The notes: a model not told the origin generated them from the sequence alone. A stretch of DNA of 64,000 nt from Helicobacter cholecystus (GCF_003364215.1 NZ_NXLU01000006.1:28505-92504); one strand, 5' to 3'; shown: positions 25,146 to 35,103, counted from the first letter of the stretch. Translations and numbers: made by a program.

Positions 25146-27360
25146 AGTCCAATCCCTAGCTAAAAAACTTGATCTCAATGAATTTCTTCATTCTTTCAGT
25201 AGTTTTTTCGCCAGAGAAAAAAGTATTGCATTTGAGGGAGACTATAAAATTTACTCTCAACTCCTTAAAGATTTAGAACCCCTCACCCTCCCTACTCCTC
25301 CTAAAATTAAAAATTTAGATACTCAACTTTTACATTTACAAAAAAATGGGGTTTTACACTTAGAGGATATTTTTGAATTTGGAAAAATCCTTCTTTTTTT
25401 CCATGCAATTAAAACTCTCAACTCACTTCCTAAGATAGGGGTTTTTAGGGAGTGGATAGATAAAATCAATCTTCCTAGCAATCTTGTTAAAATAGCGAGA
25501 TTTTTTCAAGAGGATGGAGAGATTAAAGAGGGAATTTTTCCTGAACTTGACCAAATCAAATCTTCTCTTAATTCTATCCAATCTCAAATTAAATCCTCTC
25601 TTAGCTCCACTCTTTCTCAAACCTCTCTTGCCCCTTATTTAGTCGATAAACAGGTGCATCTCATCAATAATAGTGAATGTCTTTTACTCAAAGCAGGGTT
25701 TAATCACTTCATCAAAGGAATGATTCTCTCTCGTTCTGGAAATGGATTTTTTTACCTCTGCCCTGAGAGTATTCTTAAACTCAAAGAAAAAGAGAGTAAT
25801 CTTAAAGATCTTTATCAAACCCAAATTTACTCAATTTGTAAAGAATTAAGCAAAGAATTAAGCAAAGAATTGGTATTTTTAAAATTTATCAATAAAGCCT
25901 TTGATCAGCTTGATCATCTGTATGCAAGAATTCTGTTTGCAAGAGAAAAAAATTTAGAATTTGTCTTTAAGCATCATGGTTCAGAAATCATTCTTAAAGA
26001 TTATGCTCATCCTAATCTCAAAAATCCAAAACTCCTCAACTTGGAGTTTAAAAAAAACCTTTTAATGATTACAGGGGTGAATGCTGGGGGAAAAACAATG
26101 CTTTTAAAATCCGTCCTCGCAAGCGTATTCCTCACCCAATACCTTCTCCCTCAAAAAATTAATGCATCACATTCTAGGATTGGAAGTTTTAAGCATATTG
26201 ATGCCATTATCTCTGATCCGCAAAGCAGTAAAGATGATATCTCCACCTTTGCAGGAAGAATGCTTGAAATCTCTTCTCTTCTTAATACCCCATCACTGCT
26301 TTTAGCCATTGATGAAATTGAATTAGGGACAGATGCTGATGAGGCCTCAAGCTTATATAAAGAAATTTTAGAGCACTTTTTAAATAAGGGAGCAAAGATT
26401 ATCATCACCACACATCACAAACGTCTAGCCTCTCTTATGGCCTCTCATCCTCAAACAGAGCTTTATGCAGCACTTTTTGATGAAAAAAATCAAATTCCTA
26501 CTTTTTGCTTTCTTAAAGGCAGTATTGGCAAAAGCTATGCTTTTGAAACAGCTCTGCGTTACCACATTCCCCCTTCTTTGATTCAAAAAGCAAGGGAGCA
26601 TTATGGAGAAGATAAGCAAAAACTTAATACCCTTATAGAAAAATCCACAATCTTAGAACTTGAACTTCATGAAGAAAAAAGAAAACTTCAAGAACAAAAT
26701 CAAAAGATACATAAGAAATACATTGAACTTCAAGAGCAAATTACAAACAATGCTCAAGAGCTTCAAAAACAAAAACACCAATTAGAACAAATCTACCAAG
26801 AAGCCTTAAAAGAACTTAAAAAAGAAGCTAAAACCCTAAGTGCAATGCATCAAAATATGAATAAATCCAACTCCATTCTCAAACAAGCACATACCCCCCT
26901 AATCCAGCAAACCCAAATTCCAAAAGAGTTTAAAATAGGAGATCGGATTCGCTACGGTAAGAGTCGCGGAGTAATCAAGGGAAAAAGTGGCTCACTCTAT
27001 CTTATAGAATGCGATGATGGTTTTAAGCTTAAAGTGCAGGCTCATATGCTTCAGGCCTGTAGTGCATCTAATACGCCACTTCCAAGCCCTAAAAGCAAAA
27101 CTACTCTTCCAAAAAACCCTGTAGGAATCAGCTTAGACTTGCATGGATTGAGAGCAGAGGAAGCATTACAAAAGGCCGATAAATTCATTTCTGATTGTTT
27201 GCTTGCAGGATATGATGAAGTTGTAATCTATCATGGAATTGGAGGTGGAATCCTCTCTAAAGTGATTAAAGACTTTCTCTCTACACATCCAAAAATTGTA
27301 AGCTTTGATGATGCTCCCCCTCAAATGGGAGGATTTGGAGCAAAAATTATAAAACTCTAA
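25138..27360 (+). CDS. mutS2: MutS2 DNA-binding ATPase with Smr domain
   Basis: The start is set at ATG 25138 (8-nt overlap with murC), giving 740 aa. The ABC-type ATPase has Walker [31 protein letters not shown], Walker [20 protein letters not shown] and an HHKRL switch. A coiled-coil stretch (about 505-600) and the C-terminal Smr nuclease domain follow ([28 protein letters not shown]). MutS2 lacks the mismatch-recognition domain of MutS. In H. pylori it suppresses homologous recombination and helps limit oxidative damage; in other bacteria it also acts on collided ribosomes. An in-frame 12-bp repeat lies at 25840-25871. Confidence 0.94.
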   Translation: MSKVQSLAKKLDLNEFLHSFSSFFAREKSIAFEGDYKIYSQLLKDLEPLTLPTPPKIKNLDTQLLHLQKNGVLHLEDIFEFGKILLFFHAIKTLNSLPKIGVFREWIDKINLPSNLVKIARFFQEDGEIKEGIFPELDQIKSSLNSIQSQIKSSLSSTLSQTSLAPYLVDKQVHLINNSECLLLKAGFNHFIKGMILSRSGNGFFYLCPESILKLKEKESNLKDLYQTQIYSICKELSKELSKELVFLKFINKAFDQLDHLYARILFAREKNLEFVFKHHGSEIILKDYAHPNLKNPKLLNLEFKKNLLMITGVNAGGKTMLLKSVLASVFLTQYLLPQKINASHSRIGSFKHIDAIISDPQSSKDDISTFAGRMLEISSLLNTPSLLLAIDEIELGTDADEASSLYKEILEHFLNKGAKIIITTHHKRLASLMASHPQTELYAALFDEKNQIPTFCFLKGSIGKSYAFETALRYHIPPSLIQKAREHYGEDKQKLNTLIEKSTILELELHEEKRKLQEQNQKIHKKYIELQEQITNNAQELQKQKHQLEQIYQEALKELKKEAKTLSAMHQNMNKSNSILKQAHTPLIQQTQIPKEFKIGDRIRYGKSRGVIKGKSGSLYLIECDDGFKLKVQAHMLQACSASNTPLPSPKSKTTLPKNPVGISLDLHGLRAEEALQKADKFISDCLLAGYDEVVIYHGIGGGILSKVIKDFLSTHPKIVSFDDAPPQMGGFGAKIIKL
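25840..25871 (+). repeat. 12-bp in-frame tandem repeat in mutS2
   Basis: AAAGAATTAAGC occurs twice plus nine bases of a third copy, encoding Lys-Glu-Leu-Ser repeats in the lever region. Because the unit is a multiple of three, copy-number slippage would alter helix length without breaking the frame. Confidence 0.7.
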
Positions 27361-27365
27361 AAGGG

Positions 27366-27887
27366 TTAATATCCCGCTTCATTCAGACGCTTATAAATAT
27401 CACACCCCTTTTCATCACCCAAATCACATGCCTTTCCAAAGAACTCTTTAGTCATAGGTTTATCTTCTTGAACACCCTCTTTGTTGTAATACATTGTTCC
27501 AGCTGAATAACAACCTAAGGCCATTCCATTCTGGCAAGCAAGAATATAAAATTGTACAGCTCTTGAGAGACCTTGTCTAATCCCAACCCCTTCTTTAAGC
27601 ATTTTTCCAGCAGCATTGCATGCAATTGCAACTCCGGCATTACAGGCCTGTGTGTAGTGTTTAAATGCCTTCATTGTATCTTTTTTAACAGAAAGACCAT
27701 TCTCATACATCCCCGCTACGTTGTAACACATAAAAGAATCCCCAGACATACAAGCTTGGTTATAGATCTGAAAGGCTTTATGATAATCTCCAAAATAGTA
27801 AGCCTTAAAACCTTCATAAGGATTAACATCTTTTGAACATCCCCAAAACCCAAATACAATGGCAATAGCCATAAGCCATTTTCCCAT
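27366..27887 (-). CDS. Sel1-repeat cysteine-rich lipoprotein (Hcp-like)
   Basis: The 173-aa protein has a signal peptide ending in a lipobox-like FWGC (Cys17), so it is a likely lipoprotein. It carries about four Sel1-like helical repeats of 36 residues (DYHKAFQIYNQACMSGDSFM; AFKHYTQACNAGVAIACNAA; AVQFYILACQNGMALGCYSA). Each has two cysteines spaced for the intra-repeat disulfide seen in Helicobacter cysteine-rich proteins (HcpA-E). A periplasmic or secreted role is inferred. The binding partner is unknown. It converges on mutS2 with only 5 bp between stops. Confidence 0.85.
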   Translation of the reverse strand: MGKWLMAIAIVFGFWGCSKDVNPYEGFKAYYFGDYHKAFQIYNQACMSGDSFMCYNVAGMYENGLSVKKDTMKAFKHYTQACNAGVAIACNAAGKMLKEGVGIRQGLSRAVQFYILACQNGMALGCYSAGTMYYNKEGVQEDKPMTKEFFGKACDLGDEKGCDIYKRLNEAGY

Positions 27888-28002
27888 ATTTCTTCCTTTG
27901 CATTGTAAAATTTATCCAATGTTGCTTGCATATATTTTCAGAAATATAACTATAACCTTTTTTTCCATTTCAAATCCACTAAAAATTTAAAGAAATATGG
28001 CG

Positions 28003-28008
28003 TATAAT
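28003..28008 (+). promoter_or_regulatory. -10 element for rplY-pth-lptG-like
   Basis: A perfect TATAAT preceded by GCG lies 37 nt upstream of the rplY start. The transcript would begin near 28015 in a T-rich stretch. It is the clearest housekeeping -10 in this part of the window. Confidence 0.6.
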
Positions 28009-28044
28009 TAGCTCTTTTATTTTACAAAAAAGAAAGGATAGCAA

Positions 28045-28581
28045 ATGCTAGAAGGACAAATTAGAGAGAGTATTTCAAAATCAAACGCAAAAGCGTTGAA
28101 GAATGATGGTTATCTAATTGCCAATATCTACGGAAAAGGGCAAGAAAATATCCATTGTGCATTTAAGCGCAATGATTTTATCAAGGCAGTCAAAAGTAAA
28201 ACAACTTTGATTTTCCCTGTAAAAGTAGATGGAAGAGAAATTGATGTTGTTGTTCAAGAATATCAAAAAGATCCTATCACTAATGATCTTTTGCATGTTG
28301 ATTTAATGATGGCTCAAAAGGGTGTTGTTGCAAAATACAAAATTCCTGTAAAAACTCATGGGAGTGCAAAAGGTCTTAAAAATAAAGGTGTTTTAATGAT
28401 CTCTAAAAAAAGAGTAGCTGTTGAAGCTGCGCCTGAAAATCTTCCTAACTTCTATGATCTAGATGTAACAGATCTTGATACTGGTGATGCAATCCTGATT
28501 AGAGATTTACCTGCCCATAATGGTGTAAAAATCATTGAAAAAGATTCTGTTGCCGTTGTTGGTGTAATTAAAGCCAAATAA
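28045..28581 (+). CDS. rplY: 50S ribosomal protein bL25, Ctc long form
   Basis: This is a 5S-rRNA-binding protein of 178 aa. The N-terminal L25 domain (about 1-90: [20 protein letters not shown], then HVDLMMA) is followed by the TL5/Ctc C-terminal beta domain (about 95-178: [20 protein letters not shown]). The long form is typical of epsilonproteobacteria. GAAAGGA precedes the ATG. It has its own promoter and is followed after 1 nt by pth. Confidence 0.95.
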   Translation: MLEGQIRESISKSNAKALKNDGYLIANIYGKGQENIHCAFKRNDFIKAVKSKTTLIFPVKVDGREIDVVVQEYQKDPITNDLLHVDLMMAQKGVVAKYKIPVKTHGSAKGLKNKGVLMISKKRVAVEAAPENLPNFYDLDVTDLDTGDAILIRDLPAHNGVKIIEKDSVAVVGVIKAK

Positions 28582-28582
28582 T

Positions 28583-29134
28583 ATGCAACCTCTTCTTATT
28601 GTCGGACTGGGGAATCCTGGCCGACAATATACAAATAATCGTCATAATATAGGTTTTATGGTTTTAGACAACCTAGCCTCAAATTTTTCTCTTATTTTTA
28701 AAGAGGATAAAAATTTTAAATCCCTTATTGCAAAAAACCCAAATTTTATCCTTTGCAAACCTGCCACTTTTATGAATTGCTCTGGTGAAGCAGTGCAAAT
28801 GATTAAAAATTATTTTAAGGTCCAAACATTTTTTGTCGTGCATGATGATTTAGATTTAGCATCAGGAGAATTACGCTTTAAATTTGGGGGAGGAAATGGT
28901 GGACATAATGGATTAAAATCTATCGATAGACTTTGTGGAAATGAATACTATCGTGCCAGATGTGGAATTGGACGGCCTGAAAAAAAAGAAGATGTTGCCT
29001 CTTATGTGCTGAGTGATTTTACCTCTTCTCCTACGGAGCTTATTTCCTCTTGTACTCAAGCCCTGCAAGAATTTCTGACTTCAAAAGATCTTATACTCTT
29101 GCAAAATAAATATACCCACAAAGTCAAAATATGA
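28583..29134 (+). CDS. pth: peptidyl-tRNA hydrolase
   Basis: Pth releases tRNA from drop-off peptidyl-tRNA. The 183-aa protein contains VGLGNPGRQYTNNRHNIGF with the catalytic His, KPATFMNCSGEAV, the HDDLDLASGELRFK block and GGNGGHNGLKS. Length and motifs are standard. Start 1 nt after rplY; 4-nt overlap with the permease gene. Confidence 0.97.
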   Translation: MQPLLIVGLGNPGRQYTNNRHNIGFMVLDNLASNFSLIFKEDKNFKSLIAKNPNFILCKPATFMNCSGEAVQMIKNYFKVQTFFVVHDDLDLASGELRFKFGGGNGGHNGLKSIDRLCGNEYYRARCGIGRPEKKEDVASYVLSDFTSSPTELISSCTQALQEFLTSKDLILLQNKYTHKVKI

Positions 29135-30201
29135 AAGCCTTCTTTTTTATTGGAAAAAACTATTTAAAGTTTTTTTTGATTATTTTTTTGGGATTGGAAT
29201 TTTTTTTCATAGGTGCAGATACAATCAAATATGCCGATAAACTTCCTGATTCTGCAAACTTTTTAATCTTATTTTTTGTTTATGATGCACTCTATGCACT
29301 TAATTACACCCTTCCACTTTCTTTAATCTTGGGAAGTATTTTATTTTATGTAAGTTTTCTTAAAACCTCCCAACTCTCTGCACTATTGGCTTTGGGATAT
29401 TCAAGACGTAAAATTCTCTCTCCTGTACTTTTTTTAAGTCTCAGCATTACCCTGGGTTATATTGGATTGAATACCACCCCCTTTGTTTATGCACAAGAAA
29501 AAGCAGAGGTCATTGTTAATAAGAATGCTCTGCAAAATGCACAAGAGGATATTTTTGTAAAATATAATGATGATTATGTGTATTTCCAAAAAGTTTTTCC
29601 TCTACTCAATAAAGCTGAGGGATTGAAAGTATTTGAACTAAGAAATGGAAAGCTTACAACCTTTATTCAATCAGACAAGGCTATATTTTCTGGAGGATAT
29701 TGGGTTCTTGAAAACGCACAAATCATTGGAATTGACAATAATCGTTTCTCTTATAATGAAGATATTCTTACACAAAAAAAACTCAAAGAACTCAAAATTT
29801 TGCGTAACTTTCGTCCTAAAGTTCTTGACACCTTTAGCAAAGATCGTCCTACAGTTTCTATCATTGATGCAATCACATCAGCCAAGATTCTCATCTCTCA
29901 AAAACTTGATTTTGAAAAAGTAAGAGCAATTTTATACAGTTTTATTTTAATCCCTCTCTTTGTGCCCTTATGCATCATTATTATTGCATCTTACATCCCC
30001 TCGCTTGCACGATATGGTAATCTTGCCTTACTTACTTTTGGCTTGGTGATTTTATCTCTAGTGATTTGGGGAATTTTCTTTTCAATTTCAAAATTTAGTA
30101 TTGGAGGCATTATTCACCCAGAAATAGGAGTGCTTATTCCTTTTGGAATCTTATTATTTTATGCTCTTCTTCGCTATTTTAGGATAAATTCTTATCAATA
30201 A
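29131..30201 (+). CDS. LptF/LptG family permease
   Basis: The 356-aa inner-membrane protein has the YjgP/YjgQ layout: three TM helices near the N-terminus (about 8-30, 48-75, 95-118), a periplasmic beta-jellyroll region (about 120-265), and three more helices (about 275-350). LptF and LptG with LptB drive lipopolysaccharide from the inner membrane to the LptC-A-D bridge. Sequence alone does not decide between F and G. The LALGYSRRKIL motif after helix 2 is the conserved coupling segment. It overlaps pth by 4 nt and ends in a hairpin shared with the convergent mrp gene. Confidence 0.85.
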   Translation: MKAFFFIGKNYLKFFLIIFLGLEFFFIGADTIKYADKLPDSANFLILFFVYDALYALNYTLPLSLILGSILFYVSFLKTSQLSALLALGYSRRKILSPVLFLSLSITLGYIGLNTTPFVYAQEKAEVIVNKNALQNAQEDIFVKYNDDYVYFQKVFPLLNKAEGLKVFELRNGKLTTFIQSDKAIFSGGYWVLENAQIIGIDNNRFSYNEDILTQKKLKELKILRNFRPKVLDTFSKDRPTVSIIDAITSAKILISQKLDFEKVRAILYSFILIPLFVPLCIIIIASYIPSLARYGNLALLTFGLVILSLVIWGIFFSISKFSIGGIIHPEIGVLIPFGILLFYALLRYFRINSYQ

Positions 30202-30221
30202 TCTCCTCTTAAAGAGGAGAT
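30201..30221. terminator. bidirectional hairpin between lptF/G-like and mrp
   Basis: ATCTCCTC, loop TTAAA, GAGGAGAT forms a perfect 8-bp stem that begins on the last base of the permease stop codon and ends 3 bp before the mrp stop. No long T-run follows in either direction, so efficiency is uncertain. Its placement between convergent stops makes a terminator role the best reading. Confidence 0.5.
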
Positions 30222-30224
30222 AAT

Positions 30225-31322
30225 TTAATGTAAATGAGAATGATCTTGTGTAGGCTGAATAGAAGCATTATCCACACCACCCCTACTCTCTACCTCATCA
30301 AGAAATGCAAGAAGCTTTTGAGAAGCTTTTAGATACTCTTGGGCACTTTTGCTTGTAGGCTGAAAAAATGCAATAGGCTTTCCGCTATCCCCTCCTTCTC
30401 TAACCTGTGGCTCAAGAGGAACTTGTGCCAAAACTTCAGTAGCAAATTTAGTAGCCAATGCCCCTGTTGTTCCTTTACCAAAAATATCATACTCTTGTCC
30501 ACAATTTGGACAAATAAATCCACTCATATTCTCAATAATTCCTGCAATAGGAATATTGAGTTTTTTAAACATATCTAAACTTCTTTCACTATCATCTAAA
30601 CTCACACTTTGAGGAGTGCTTACAGTAATTCCTGCACTCACAGGCACACTTTGAGCCAAAGTAAGCTGTGCATCACCTGTCCCTGGTGGCATATCAATCA
30701 CAAGCACATCAAGCTCACTCCAAAGTACATCCGTAAGAAGTTGCTCAATTGCTCTCATAATCATTGGTCCTCGCCAAATTAAGCTTTGCCCCTCCTCATA
30801 CAATACACCCATGCTCATCATCTCTACCCCATAAGCTTTGAGGGGTGCAAGTTTTTTTAATTCTTCACTCACTTGGGGTCGTGTTTGATTAAGTCCAAGC
30901 ATTCTGGGAATATTTGGCCCATAAATATCTGCATCAAGCAATCCCACTCTTTTCCCACTTTGAGCAAGTGCAATAGCAAGATTTACACTAGTTGTAGATT
31001 TTCCTACTCCCCCCTTCCCTGAACTTATCATGACAAAATGCTTAATTTGTGGGGCAATATTCTTTTTTTCTACTTTCTTTTCTTGCACTTGTGGGGTTTT
31101 AATCTCAACTAATACTTCACTTAATCCTAAGGGTTGAAGTGCTTTAAGAATAGAATCTCTAAGCATATTTGAAACTTCTGGTGAACTCGAAGGAATTTCA
31201 AGATAAATTTTTGCTCCATCATTTTCTAAAACAATGTTCTTTACAAATCCGAAGGTCAAAATATCTTTATCAAAATTAGAATATTTCACTCCTTTGAGCG
31301 CTTCTTGAATTTTTTCTTTCAT
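30225..31322 (-). CDS. mrp: Mrp/NBP35-family iron-sulfur carrier ATPase (ApbC-like)
   Basis: The 365-aa protein has an N-terminal MIP18/DUF59 domain (about 1-80). A ParA-like P-loop domain follows with the deviant Walker [48 protein letters not shown] and the cluster-binding CPNCG motif. The family assembles or carries Fe-S clusters in the cytosol. It ends in a small His-rich tail (DHSHLH). It diverges from ispDF across 129 bp. The same mrp-ispDF-regulator order occurs in Campylobacter (recalled). Confidence 0.95.
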   Translation of the reverse strand: MKEKIQEALKGVKYSNFDKDILTFGFVKNIVLENDGAKIYLEIPSSSPEVSNMLRDSILKALQPLGLSEVLVEIKTPQVQEKKVEKKNIAPQIKHFVMISSGKGGVGKSTTSVNLAIALAQSGKRVGLLDADIYGPNIPRMLGLNQTRPQVSEELKKLAPLKAYGVEMMSMGVLYEEGQSLIWRGPMIMRAIEQLLTDVLWSELDVLVIDMPPGTGDAQLTLAQSVPVSAGITVSTPQSVSLDDSERSLDMFKKLNIPIAGIIENMSGFICPNCGQEYDIFGKGTTGALATKFATEVLAQVPLEPQVREGGDSGKPIAFFQPTSKSAQEYLKASQKLLAFLDEVESRGGVDNASIQPTQDHSHLH

Positions 31323-31451
31323 TTCATTTCCTTTTGTAATATATCTTTATTTCTTTGCCCATTTTTGGAGCAATAATTATACAAAGCTTTTAAATATCTT
31401 GTAGAATAACTCAATTTAATAAGATTTTAATAACCTAGAGGGTAAAAATCA

Positions 31452-32606
31452 ATGGAGTATAAATCACATTTTAAAGAAAATACAACATTAATTCTTTTGG
31501 GGGCTGGGGATTCCTCTCGTTTTTGCTCACAATCAAATCTACCTAAAAAACAATGGTTAAGAAGTGGTTGTGATCCTTTGTGGCTGAAAGTTTTAAATAA
31601 ATTTATCCGCTTTGGTTTTAATAATATTTTTTTAACTGCATCTGATAAAGAATGTTTTTTTATGCAAAACTACACATCCTATCCTATTGTGTGTGGAGGA
31701 AAAACACGAACCCAATCCATTCTTAATGCTCTTAAAGAAGTTATAACCCCCTATGTGCTTATTAGCGATATTGCTCGTTACAATCCCCAAGAAGAAGTGA
31801 TTAATTCTTTATTTAAAGCTTTAAGCAATGATCCAACTCTGTGTTGTGTAGCACCTTATCTTCCTGTCGTTGATACAACCTTTTGCTCTAAAAACGGCTA
31901 TCTTAACCGTGATCATCTTAAACAAATCCAAACTCCTCAACTCTCTAAAACACAGATTCTTAAAAAAGCTTTGCAAAATGGTGATTTTGGCGATGAAAGC
32001 AGTGCAATTACTGCTCTTGGAGAAAAAGTGGGCTATATTCTAGGTTCACCGCTTATGAATAAACTCACCTATAGCTACGAACTCTCTTCTCTTACCCTTC
32101 CACCGCCTGATAAGATGAATTTTGTAGGACAAGGAATTGATATCCATGCATTTACTCCCAATAAACCTATGGTTTTAGGAGGTGTGCAACTCCCTTATGA
32201 TTTCGGTTTTAAAGCTCATAGCGATGGGGATGTGCTCCTGCACTCAATCACTGATGCAATCTTGGGTGCAATAGGTGCTGGAGATATTGGAGAGTGGTTT
32301 CCTGATACACAGGAGAATTTTAAAAATGCAGATTCCAAGCTTCTTTTAAAAGAAGTTTTTGAATTTTCACGTGCTGTAGGGTATGAGATCATCAATCTTG
32401 ATCTGAGCATTCTTGCCCAAACTCCTAAAATCTCTCCTCACAAAGATGCAATCAAATCCTCGCTCTCTACCCTCCTTCATCTTCCTAAACATGCAATTAA
32501 TATTAAGGCAACCACAGGAGAAGAAATGGGCTTTGTTGGAAGAGGTGAGGGAGTTTGTGTTATAAGTTGTGTCAATATGCAATTTATTGATTGGAGCAAA
32601 CAATGA
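31452..32606 (+). CDS. ispDF: bifunctional IspD/IspF (MEP pathway)
   Basis: This fused enzyme covers two MEP-pathway steps that flank IspE (17.3 kb). The IspD half (about 1-205) makes CDP-ME; its nucleotide-binding start is LLGAGDSSRF, and KTRTQSILNAL is present. The IspF half (about 220-384) makes MEcPP; it shows GIDIHAF (metal His), the GFKAHSDGDVLLHSITDAI block and KATTGEEMGFVGRGEG. At 384 aa both domains are complete. A TAGAAT at 31402-31407 is a candidate -10. The TGA stop overlaps the ATG of the regulator gene (ATGA). Confidence 0.96.
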   Translation: MEYKSHFKENTTLILLGAGDSSRFCSQSNLPKKQWLRSGCDPLWLKVLNKFIRFGFNNIFLTASDKECFFMQNYTSYPIVCGGKTRTQSILNALKEVITPYVLISDIARYNPQEEVINSLFKALSNDPTLCCVAPYLPVVDTTFCSKNGYLNRDHLKQIQTPQLSKTQILKKALQNGDFGDESSAITALGEKVGYILGSPLMNKLTYSYELSSLTLPPPDKMNFVGQGIDIHAFTPNKPMVLGGVQLPYDFGFKAHSDGDVLLHSITDAILGAIGAGDIGEWFPDTQENFKNADSKLLLKEVFEFSRAVGYEIINLDLSILAQTPKISPHKDAIKSSLSTLLHLPKHAINIKATTGEEMGFVGRGEGVCVISCVNMQFIDWSKQ

Positions 32607-33505
32607 CTGTATTGGTGATAGAAAATGAGATTTATTTAGCTCAAAGTATTGCAACAAGATTAGGAAGTCTAGGTTATGAATGCCATATCGTTTCAACAAT
32701 TCATGAAGCTATGCAAAAAGATAAATTTAATATTATTTTACTCTCTTCTAATGCCGGAGGATCACTTTGCGAAATGTTTATTCGCCAAAACTCTCAGGCT
32801 ATTATCATTATGATGATTGCCTATGTTAGTGAAGACACTGTAACAAAACCTCTTAAAGCTGGAGCAAAAGATTACATCCTTAAACCCTTTATGATTGATG
32901 AACTTATAAGAAAAATTAATCATCAAAAAGACTATCTTAATCTGACACGCCAACTTATTTTTTATGAAGAATATTTTTCCTTCTTAGAAAGTGAAATAAC
33001 ATTAATGGATACAAGCAAATATCATCCACCCTTTGTGATTAAAAGCAATTCTCAAAAAGCAGTAGATGTTTATGTCATTAAATATGCAAAAGAAAGGAAG
33101 CTCGCCCTAAAATTTTCAACTCTTAAACTTTATCGCTGGAAAGACATATTGCAAAATATTTCCAAAGACATTACTTTATACATTACACATTCAGAGAATC
33201 TAAAAAAGAATGAATTTAAAGAATTATTAAATAAAATTTCTGGAAAAAATGTTATTGTATCAATTATTACTGATGAAGACATACAATTCCCTCAAGTTAT
33301 TGATCTAGCCTATAATGAAAGTTTTTCGGATCTTGAGGGAAATATTCTCCCAATCAAGGAGTATGAAAAGCGAGTGATTCAAAAATTTGAAAATATTTAT
33401 TCTGATGCAAAATTAGCAGAGAAAATGGGAATTAGTCGTAAGAATTTATGGGAAAAAAGAAAAAGGTATAGACTTGAACGAAAAAAAGAAACAGATACAT
33501 ATTGA
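32603..33505 (+). CDS. HP1021-like atypical orphan response regulator
   Basis: I set the start at ATG 32603, which overlaps the ispDF stop as ATGA, giving 300 aa. The N-terminal receiver fold (1-115) keeps the beta-alpha pattern and the conserved Lys94 (YILKPF). The phosphoacceptor Asp is replaced: the site reads LLSSN (Ser48/Ser49), and the acidic pocket is Glu-Asn-Glu. It therefore cannot be a standard phospho-switch. The C-terminal ~40 residues form a helix-turn-helix (LAEKMGISRKNLWEKRKR). H. pylori HP1021 is an essential redox-responsive regulator that also binds oriC; this gene matches it in architecture and in position after ispDF. No histidine kinase gene is nearby. Confidence 0.88.
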   Translation: MTVLVIENEIYLAQSIATRLGSLGYECHIVSTIHEAMQKDKFNIILLSSNAGGSLCEMFIRQNSQAIIIMMIAYVSEDTVTKPLKAGAKDYILKPFMIDELIRKINHQKDYLNLTRQLIFYEEYFSFLESEITLMDTSKYHPPFVIKSNSQKAVDVYVIKYAKERKLALKFSTLKLYRWKDILQNISKDITLYITHSENLKKNEFKELLNKISGKNVIVSIITDEDIQFPQVIDLAYNESFSDLEGNILPIKEYEKRVIQKFENIYSDAKLAEKMGISRKNLWEKRKRYRLERKKETDTY

Positions 33506-34640
33506 TCAAGAAGCCTTTTCTATCTTAGAAATGGTTAAAGAAGGGATTTTAACACCTGTCAATGGGTTAATGAATCAAGAACAAATTCAAGAAGTCAATA
33601 AAACGGGGCTTTTTAATGGATGCTCTTTCCCCTCCCCTTTGATTCTTAGCCCCAATGGGCGACGCAATCAAGAGGTAATGAAAAGCTTGCAAATTGGAGA
33701 AGAGGTTGATCTTTATGTGCAAAAAACCAAAGTAGGAGAAATGCTTGTTAAAGAAGTTTTTCCCATCAATAAAGATGAGCGTATCAAAAAGATTATGGGT
33801 GGGGATATGGGACATACTGATACTGCAAGAATTTATCAAAGACTTGGAAATTTTGGAATCTATGGAGATTACACTATTAAGAGTCAAAAAATTAATTCCA
33901 TCAAAAAACTTATTGAAGAAAAAATTAAAGCTTTAAAAGCAAAAAAGATTTGTGGTGTGATGCTTAATGCTAATCCCATCCATATGGTGCATGAAAAAAT
34001 CCTACAAGAAACACTTATGCACAATGATATGTTAATTATTTTTCTTCCCCACCACAATAGCTGGCTTCTCCCCTACCCTCTAAGATTAAAAAGTGTGCAA
34101 TATGTGGTAGAAAACTTCTTACCCTCACATAAAATTCTTATTGTTCCGCTTGATTATACTTATCTTTTAGCAGGACAAAATCGGATGATTCTTAATGCTC
34201 TTATTTGCAAAAACTATGGTTGCACAGAATTTGTAGCAAGTCTTGGGAGCTCCGATCTAAGCACATTTTATGAAGGTAATCAAATCTGCACAATTATGGA
34301 TCAAATCCAAGGAATAAACCTTGATATTAAACTTTTGAGTGAATATATTTATTGTGATACTTGTAACACCATTAAAAATACAAAAATCTGCCCTCATGGA
34401 CCCCATCACCATATCGCTTATAGTTCTAAAAACTTTTTTGAGCTTTTAAAAATGGGAATTATGCCGCCAGAAGTTTTTATACGCAAAGAGGTCTCTGCTA
34501 TGATTTTGGCCTATCTTTTTCCCAACCAACTCAAGAAGCTCAATAAACTTTATCAAGATTTAATGATACAAAATGGCCTCATTCAAGAAGAAGATGAAAA
34601 ATTTTATGAAAGGCTCTCTGAACTCTGTCATGTCAAATAA
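33474..34640 (+). CDS. ATP-sulfurylase-like protein with degenerate active site
   Basis: The 388-aa protein has the overall sulfate adenylyltransferase fold: a PUA-like N-domain, then a nucleotidyltransferase-like core, then a C-terminal segment with SSKNFFELLKMGIMPPEVFI. The catalytic QxRNxxHxxHE motif reads LNANPIHMVHE (164-174), so Gln and Arg are lost while both His remain. The GRDHAG motif is absent (SLGSSDL, about 257-262). A zinc-like site remains (Cys294, Cys297, Cys306 and a His-rich stretch). Start is TTG 33474, with AAGG 7 nt upstream, overlapping the regulator by 32 nt. Helicobacter does not assimilate sulfate, so ordinary ATP-sulfurylase function is unlikely. The same position next to the regulator is conserved in Campylobacter (recalled). 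Confidence 0.75.
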   Translation: MNEKKKQIHIDQEAFSILEMVKEGILTPVNGLMNQEQIQEVNKTGLFNGCSFPSPLILSPNGRRNQEVMKSLQIGEEVDLYVQKTKVGEMLVKEVFPINKDERIKKIMGGDMGHTDTARIYQRLGNFGIYGDYTIKSQKINSIKKLIEEKIKALKAKKICGVMLNANPIHMVHEKILQETLMHNDMLIIFLPHHNSWLLPYPLRLKSVQYVVENFLPSHKILIVPLDYTYLLAGQNRMILNALICKNYGCTEFVASLGSSDLSTFYEGNQICTIMDQIQGINLDIKLLSEYIYCDTCNTIKNTKICPHGPHHHIAYSSKNFFELLKMGIMPPEVFIRKEVSAMILAYLFPNQLKKLNKLYQDLMIQNGLIQEEDEKFYERLSELCHVK

Positions 34641-35100
34641 AATACGCTTTTGTTTTCTTACACTTTTTTATAGTGGGCTTTCACCCAAAGCTCCTGGCAC
34701 AGTTGGCACTCTTTTAGCCACTCTTTTAGCTCTTCCTATTGTTGCATTTTCGCACAATACACTTTTTTTACTCACACTTCTAATTGCAGGAATTGCAATT
34801 AAGGAAATTGATACTTATGAGGCTATGAGAGGGATTCATGATGATAAACATATTGTCATTGATGAACTTGTAGGAGTATGGATTGCTCTTGCAATCACAC
34901 CCTTTTCTTGGATAAGCATTGTATTATGTTTTGCTTTTTTTAGATTATTTGATATTACAAAGCCTTCTTTAATTGGAATGATTGACAAAAAAATCAAGGG
35001 GGGGTTAGGTGTTGTCGGAGATGATGCACTTGCAGGGATTCTTTCAGGACTTTGTGTCAATGTCCTTTTTAAGCTCTATACCCTCATTGGAGGGGTTTAG
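34630..35100 (+). CDS. pgpA: phosphatidylglycerophosphatase A
   Basis: PgpA dephosphorylates phosphatidylglycerophosphate to phosphatidylglycerol in the inner membrane. I use ATG 34630 (11-nt overlap with the previous gene), giving 156 aa, as the conserved sequence starts there. Motifs: SGLSPKAPGTVGTLLA, the acidic KHIVIDELVGVWIAL, and GGLGVVGDDALAGI, with about four membrane helices. A G7 tract at 34998-35004 sits in the coding sequence. The stop lies 3 bp from the convergent outer-membrane-protein gene. Confidence 0.93.
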   Translation: MSNKIRFCFLTLFYSGLSPKAPGTVGTLLATLLALPIVAFSHNTLFLLTLLIAGIAIKEIDTYEAMRGIHDDKHIVIDELVGVWIALAITPFSWISIVLCFAFFRLFDITKPSLIGMIDKKIKGGLGVVGDDALAGILSGLCVNVLFKLYTLIGGV

Positions 35101-35103
35101 AGA

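Noticed and set aside
33474..34640. Naming the gene sat, functional sulfate adenylyltransferase
   Set aside because: Two catalytic motifs are substituted, and no other sulfate-assimilation gene is present in the window.
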